Source of the DNA: Paralithodes platypus
Lineage: Eukaryota > Arthropoda > Malacostraca > Decapoda > Lithodidae
NCBI GenBank assembly: GCA_032716605.1
Contig: CM064530.1
Location: 5,945,458-6,009,457 of the forward strand
DNA length: 64,000 nt
Direction: 5' to 3'
Below are positions 59,447 through 64,000 of the stretch, piece by piece. Under the pieces are notes generated by a model. That model was not told the DNA's origin, did no database searches, and was given only the letters and a program-made list of their open reading frames with translations. The position numbers and the translations under genes are program-made. Every line of letters starts with the position of its first letter. The first letter of the stretch is position 1.

Positions 59447-60058
59447 ATGATGCAGACATACAACCCCCAGCTGAATAAAGTGGTTATTCCCCACATTGGG
59501 ATCCACCGAAAACTGCTGGAAAAATCTTACCTGGGAAACCACTTCGAAATGTACCAATTTCACCATAACGATCCCTTCACCTTGCTGCCAGGCCACGGGA
59601 TGTTCTTCATCAGTTCCTGTGTGGATGTTGAGCTGCTGATTCCCGACGGTGTGCCCAACCCTTTCCCCGGTGAGGACACCCACATGACGGTCCTGTGGCG
59701 AGGGTTGGATGGCGAGTTCATTTATTTTGACTCTGCCTCCCCTCTCTTCCTCAGGCGCGGGGTGTTCGATATTGTACATCGGATGAGTGATTCGGGCCCC
59801 AGCGTGGTTTACAGTCTCACTGAGGAAATGCAGGGGGATGGACTGGGTACGTGCTACTTCCTTTGCAATGCCTTCGCCTGGTTTGCATCGGGCAATCCAC
59901 ACATCCCTACTGGTGACCTACTAGATCATTTCCTTGACTACATGTTGCCCGATCCTGACTTGAAGGCCGTGCAGATTGTTGATATTCTTTTCCAGCAGGC
60001 GGGTGTAGGGTTCTCTGTGTGGGATTCAGAGGACACTTTTGACGTTATTTGCACATGA
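59447..60058 (+). CDS. Adenain/ULP1-like (clan CE) cysteine peptidase ORF
   Basis: 203 codons, ATG to TGA, no break, GC-rich against AT-rich flanks. Catalytic pattern by eye: H79 in DTHMTVLW, D95 in FIYFDS, Q129 and C136 in EMQGDGLGTCYFL, followed by a helix (CNAFAWFASG). H-to-D is 16 residues and Q-to-C is 7, close to adenovirus-type peptidases; eukaryotic ULP1 is similar. Length fits the adenain class. In eukaryotic genomes such ORFs are usual in Maverick/Polinton elements and related DNA viruses, where they process capsid proteins. No polymerase, integrase or capsid gene is seen nearby, so it is a solitary remnant, a captured gene, or the last exon of a spliced gene: the frame opens at 59405 just after a good acceptor. 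A foldback MITE follows 60 bp after the stop. The start is uncertain by one codon (two adjacent Mets). Confidence 0.6.
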   Translation: MMQTYNPQLNKVVIPHIGIHRKLLEKSYLGNHFEMYQFHHNDPFTLLPGHGMFFISSCVDVELLIPDGVPNPFPGEDTHMTVLWRGLDGEFIYFDSASPLFLRRGVFDIVHRMSDSGPSVVYSLTEEMQGDGLGTCYFLCNAFAWFASGNPHIPTGDLLDHFLDYMLPDPDLKAVQIVDILFQQAGVGFSVWDSEDTFDVICT

Positions 60059-60119
60059 CAACTGATGCCTGCCTGACCCAACATCCACAATTCATCTCAG
60101 CTTGTCTGCTATAGCTTGA

Positions 60120-60540
60120 CTAAGGGTGTGTTCACATTAAGGCCGTAACCAGACATAATATGGGGCAAAATGTCAGGCTTGAAGTGAAATTGCATTGATA
60201 TTTCTTGATATGCACTATGCGGTTACGCTCTTTTTAGTAGACTACCTTGTTTATTTGTGTCTTTTCTTATTTTGTTGTTCTCTTATTTGGCTTGTTTTTT
60301 TTACATAAATTGGACATCTAATTTATAACACTAAAAGAAGCCAAGTAAAATAAAAACAAGGCAAGAAAAGATGCAAATAAACAAGGTAGTTTATTTAAAA
60401 GAGCATAACTGTATGGTGCATATAAAGAAAATACAGGTACAGACTACAGGTACAGTGTCAATTCAATGAAATTTCACTTCAAGACAGACGTTTTGCACCA
60501 TATGTCTGGTTGCGGCCTTGCTGTGAACGCACCCTAATAC
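60120..60540. mobile_element. Long foldback MITE (TIR across its length)
   Basis: AGGGTGTGTTCACA...GGCCGTAACCAGACATA at the left pairs with TATGTCTGGTTGCGGCC...TGTGAACGCACCCT at the right. The pairing continues inward to ACCTTGTTTATTTG / CAAATAAACAAGGT and TTTGGCTTG / GAAGCCAAG around 60320. No ORF. Confidence 0.83.
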
Positions 60541-60599
60541 AAAACTTCATGATAGTGAGCAAAATATAGGCTAACACACTGTATTTAGGCTATCATTAG

Positions 60600-60825
60600 A
60601 CTATAGGTAGCGCCAGCGAATTTGATAATAATCTTGACCCCTTAACTGTCTTCTTATAACTCGAAATGAATGAAAGCAATCTGGCTAACGTTTCTATCAT
60701 TTGGGAAGAGTCCACCAGGAAATAGGTGTGGATATTTACAGCCAGTTTGATCTAGGCCCTTTTGAGTTACAGAGAGGTCAGGGATCAAGATTATTGTCAA
60801 ATTCGTTGGCGCTACCTATAGTTTA
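60600..60825. mobile_element. Foldback MITE with GGTAGCGCCA ends, copy 3
   Basis: CTATAGGTAGCGCCAGCGAA and TTCGTTGGCGCTACCTATAG at the ends. AACTGTCTTCTTATAACTC and GAGTTACAGAGAGGTCA are decayed arms. Confidence 0.8.
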
Positions 60826-61170
60826 AGTAGCTAAGGAATTATCTCTAGTAGTTAAAGAGGTAACTGCAATCTAAATTAACTCAATAAATCCTATTATTTC
60901 GTCCCAAGCTGAATAAAATAATCTAACAATAGCTATTACAAAATGAAATATTTTCCACTGATATACTGACAGGTTTAATGTGGGCTACATAGGGATTTTA
61001 ACACTTTCAAGCCTACTCTCTAATCTCCTGTAATTTTTCGAACAATTTATGTTAGTTTGTCTTAGTATATATTTTAGGCTTGCTGTCGTCCACCCTGGAA
61101 AAATAGACACCTAAATGAAGCGAAACGTCATATGAACACCAAACTAATAGGGCGAAACGTCTTAATATGC

Positions 61171-61925
61171 AGTATTTGAGAATGCATAATATATCGTAGG
61201 CTTGTGCATAAACCTTTAACTGTCTTGATAGTGTAATGCTTAGTGTGCGGAATTTCGGTGTGAGTATCCTAGGTTCGAGTCCTTGGAGTACAGTACCACA
61301 TGTATTCATTACTTACATTGATTTCATTGGTTAGGTTTATTTGTAAATGAATTGGTGGGTTCGTGAAAACAAATATGAATTTATCCAGGTTCAGGAGTAA
61401 TTTATAGCGAGGCCTTCATTTGTTGTTAAGTGCCCCATTAATTACCCCTTCCATTCGTCTAAACATTAGGTTATCAGAGTGCAGTTGGGAGTATGTGCAG
61501 GCTAAGATTAATGTGCAGTATTCGAGAATGCATAATATATCGTAAGCTTGTGCATAAACCTTTAACTGTCTTGATAGAGTAATGCTTAGTGTGCGGAATT
61601 TCGGTGTGAGTATCCTAGGTTCGAGTCCTTGGAGTACCACATGTAGCCTATTCATTACTTTCATTGATTTCATTGGTTAGGTTTATTTGTAAATTGATTG
61701 GTGGGTTGGTGAAAACAAATATTAATTTATCCAGGTTCAGGAGTAATTTATAGTGAGGCCTTCCTTTGTGGTTAAGTGCCCCATTAATTACCCCTTCCAT
61801 TCGTCTAAACATTAGGTTACCAGAGTGCAGTTGGGAGTATGTACAGATTAAGATTAATATGCAGTATTCGAGAATGCACAATATACCGTAGGCTTGTGCA
61901 TAAACCTTTAACTGTCTTGATAGCG
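61171..61925 (+). repeat. ~345-bp tandem repeat carrying a tRNA-like promoter (2.2 copies)
   Basis: GCAGTATTYGAGAATGCA occurs at 61171, 61515 and 61861 (spacings 344 and 346). Each full unit has CTGTCTTGATAGTGTAATGC (A-box-like) and GGTTCGAGTCCTTGGAGTA (B box), then a ~240-bp body with ATTACCCCTTCCATTCGTCT. The 85- and 96-aa minus ORFs are the repeat read through. Confidence 0.85.
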
Positions 61926-62268
61926 TAAATTTCATCATATTCTGCTTACCATTGGACGATTATCTTCAGTTTATGATCTACGTCTAGGACTCAAAGGGGT
62001 AACTATTATTTCAATAAACCCTCTGAACAATAAAGGTCCCACTAAGTGTCCGCCTTGGCTGAGATCGAACCCAGGTCAAGCAGTATCGCACGTGAGCGTG
62101 CTCTCCACTCGACCGCTGCCGCTCTTTGTGGTAGTAAAAAGGGTTAAGTGAGATAGTTCGAAGCCTTTTAATTGCTGTTGACCCTGTTTAAACTGAATAA
62201 AATCATCTAATAGTTGCCAGAATATAATGAAAAGTATGTCACCGGTACCAAATGGGTTAAGCGTAAAT
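61926..62268. mobile_element. Family H MITE split by a tRNA-like unit
   Basis: Left CATATTCTGCTTACC...AATAAAGGTCCCACT, right CTGAATAAAATCATCTAATA...AAATGGGTTAA. The insertion at about 62043-62130 is tRNA-like on the minus strand (GGTCGAGTGGAGAGCACGC, GGGTTCGATCTC). Confidence 0.6.
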
Positions 62269-62514
62269 CCACAGCTTGTGAAATAAAATATTGCATAGTT
62301 ACTGCTTGAATTATCATCGGAAGAAAACGTACGTCAATCAAAGAAAAAGTAGATTTAATTTACACTATAGAGGGGACTTGGCTGTGTTTTATTGAGACCG
62401 AACTACCTATCATATCCAAGTACCATTTACATAAACATCATGAATAGTTACCCACATTCATTTATGTTAATCCCGCGATTTTACGTATGGAATTAAAAAT
62501 AGTCTAGTGCCTGA

Positions 62515-62592
62515 GTACATACATACTGTACATACATACATACATTCATACATAAATACATACATACATAGGCCTACATACATACATACATA
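62515..62592 (+). repeat. (ACAT)n microsatellite
   Basis: Interrupted ACATACATACATACAT run with GGCCT inside. Confidence 0.8.
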
Positions 62593-62599
62593 CCTTGGG

Positions 62600-62823
62600 T
62601 AACCCATTCAGTACCGGTGACGTCCTTTTCATTATATTCTGGCAACTATTATACGGTTTTATTCAGCTCAGGAAAGATGTCTACCCGTTAAAAAAAATTA
62701 CAGACTATCACAATATCATGTCAATATGTATCCTTTTAGCAACCATATATCCTTCCTAAGCTTCATAAAATCGTCTAACTGCAGCTGAATGAAAACAAAG
62801 AGACAGCCGGTACAGTAAGGGTT
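62600..62823. mobile_element. TTAA-type foldback MITE, family H, good copy
   Basis: GTAACCCATTCAGTACCGGTGACGT and ACAGCCGGTACAGTAAGGGTTAA at the ends; GGAAAGATG / CCTTCCTAAGCTTC arms. Confidence 0.7.
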
Positions 62824-63132
62824 AATTCGTATCAACAGAAAACGGCGGAGAAAAAAAAAAACTGGGATAATTTATTCCTGGTGTATCACATGACCTTTAT
62901 AGGGGACAGGGGTCGTCTTTCCGGTCCCCCTTCTTCCTCATTTTTAGCCTCATTAGTTTTCAGATTTTAAGACGTTCGGCCCATTAGTTTGGCGATTTTC
63001 AGATCTTTCGCCCCATTTGTTGCCAATATTAAATAAATAGTATATATAGTTTTGGTCTAATATGAACTCCCGAAAATTCTTAACAGATTTCCAAAATGTA
63101 AATAATAGGCGATTCATTAATGAGAAGATCCG

Positions 63133-63815
63133 ATTAAGGGGGCTCACCTGCATTTGTTTTCTCTCCTTTTCTCTCTTTCTCTGGCTTGTATCCATTCGGC
63201 CCCAAACAGCCTACTGTTTTAAGACGTCTACCCCCATCCAGGTGTCAATATTTTCCTGGCGAGCAGTAGCGAGCCAGCATATATATATTTTTGTTTTGAC
63301 AGCAAGCTAAATTTGTACAATTTTCGATAGAAAAATTTCTCCGGCGAAGCCGGATTTCTCCATACAATGCTGGCTCGCTATCAAATCAGATCAGATGAAG
63401 TATTGAGGGATAAGCCTTTACAATGGCACCTCGTATCTACATTCTATTTTTCCTATTTTTCTGAAGAGTGTAGAGAGGGAAGAAGGGGTGTTGGAGAGAG
63501 AGGAAGCTGTTGGAGTGGCTTTGTTATGTGTGTTTAGTCTGTATACGTCGTTAGGATGTCCCCTGACTGGGTGCGAGCATGTGAAACATGCTAGGACGTA
63601 CTACCACACCCACTAAATGTCCGCCGTGGCAGGGATTCGATCCCTGAGCACGTGAGCTTGCTCACCACTCGACCACCACGGCTCGCCAGGAAGAAATCGA
63701 CACCTGGATGGGGATAAACGTTTTAAAACAGTTGGCTAAATGGTGCCGAATGGATACAAGCCAGAGAAAGAGAGAAAGGGAGAGGAAGATAAAAAAGGCA
63801 GGTGATTCCCCTTAA
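63133..63815. mobile_element. TTAA-ended foldback element, family F, interrupted
   Basis: TTAAGGGGGCTCACC at the left and GGTGATTCCCCTTAA at the right. Broken in its GGCTCGCTA / GCTCGCCAGG centre by about 300 bp (63383-63690) that ends in a tRNA-like unit. Confidence 0.7.
63623..63682 (-). repeat. 60-nt tRNA-like module with perfect acceptor and T stems
   Basis: Minus strand: GCCGTGG / CCACGGC acceptor, CAGGG / CCCTG T stem with B box GATCGAATCCC, A box GGTCGAGTGG. Only 60 nt, with GAGCAAGCTC and CACGTG where D and anticodon arms should be, so probably not a working tRNA. Confidence 0.5.
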
Positions 63816-63847
63816 GTTTGGGAGAGATCATGATGTATGTCCTCGAG

Positions 63848-64000
63848 TGTGCACATCATTTGACTCGCGCAGGTGAGTATATAATTCTGCACATATGTTA
63901 GTTAGTGTGCACATCATTTGACTCGCGCAGGTAAGTATATAATTCTGCACATATGTTAGTTAGTGTGCACATCATTTGACTCGCGCAGGTAAGTATATAA
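63848..64000 (+). repeat. ~60-bp tandem repeat at the window edge
   Basis: GTGTGCACATCATTTGACTC...GTAAGTATATAATTCTGCACATATGTTAGTTA occurs at 63848, 63907 and 63965 (period 58-59) and runs off the window. Each unit contains CGCAG/GTAAGTATA or GTGAGTATA, a splice-donor-like sequence. Confidence 0.85.

Overview
The window looks like nuclear DNA of an arthropod, most likely a decapod crustacean. The reasons are long repeat-filled introns, many dead non-LTR retrotransposons (I/Jockey-like, CR1-like and R2/R4-like reverse transcriptases), dense foldback MITEs, tRNA-derived SINE-like pieces and short CCTAA (arthropod telomere-type) runs. The species placement is inference. Most long ORFs are transposon remnants. 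There is no bacterial-type operon, CRISPR array or rRNA.

Three pieces of probable non-repeat coding sequence were found. (1) Minus strand, 12419 down to 975: the first three coding exons of a DNAJC2/zuotin (MPP11) homologue, with matching splice phases. The gene continues off the left edge. Its intron 1 is 9 kb of repeats, and the splice donor of exon 3 lies at the edge of a 43-bp tandem array that repeats that donor five times. (2) Plus strand, 26718 to 46694: a seven-exon gene for a predicted protein of about 1542 aa. Its order is CARD-like domain, Gly/Lys-rich linker, HEPN (DZIP3-type) domain with an RxxxxH motif, a NACHT-like domain with a destroyed Walker A, an NLR-type helical region, a long charged linker, LRR-like repeats and a C-terminal region I do not recognise. 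This is the best candidate for an undescribed system: a crustacean NLR-like innate-immunity or cell-death protein that pairs a putative RNase module with a pseudo-NTPase. (3) Plus strand, 59447 to 60058: an intact 203-aa ORF resembling adenain/ULP1-type cysteine peptidases (H79, D95, Q129, C136), probably left by a Maverick/Polinton-type element or a DNA virus.

Layout. 0.2-12.4 kb: DNAJC2 exons among LINE fragments, TIR elements and a 0.55-kb-arm inverted repeat. 12.7-16.5 kb: an I-type LINE with RNase H and a purine-rich LINE with a C-terminal zinc-knuckle-like motif. 16.5-24.5 kb: layered inverted repeats, including a 1.15-kb palindrome, and a recurring CCTAA plus GC-hairpin unit. 24.6-29.2 kb: two CR1-like LINEs in head-on inverted orientation with the first exon of the NLR-like gene in the loop. 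31-46.7 kb: the rest of that gene, with repeats confined to introns. 46.7-59.4 kb: MITEs, TIR elements, SINE-like retroposons and LINE fragments. 59.4-64 kb: the peptidase ORF, then MITEs, a 345-bp tandem repeat with a tRNA-like promoter, and tRNA-like modules.

The three coding units show no sign of acting together. The repeats matter mainly through their positions: splice-donor duplication in DNAJC2, an inverted LINE pair around the NLR-like first exon, and a repeat shared in opposite orientation by the NLR-like 3' UTR and one of its introns.
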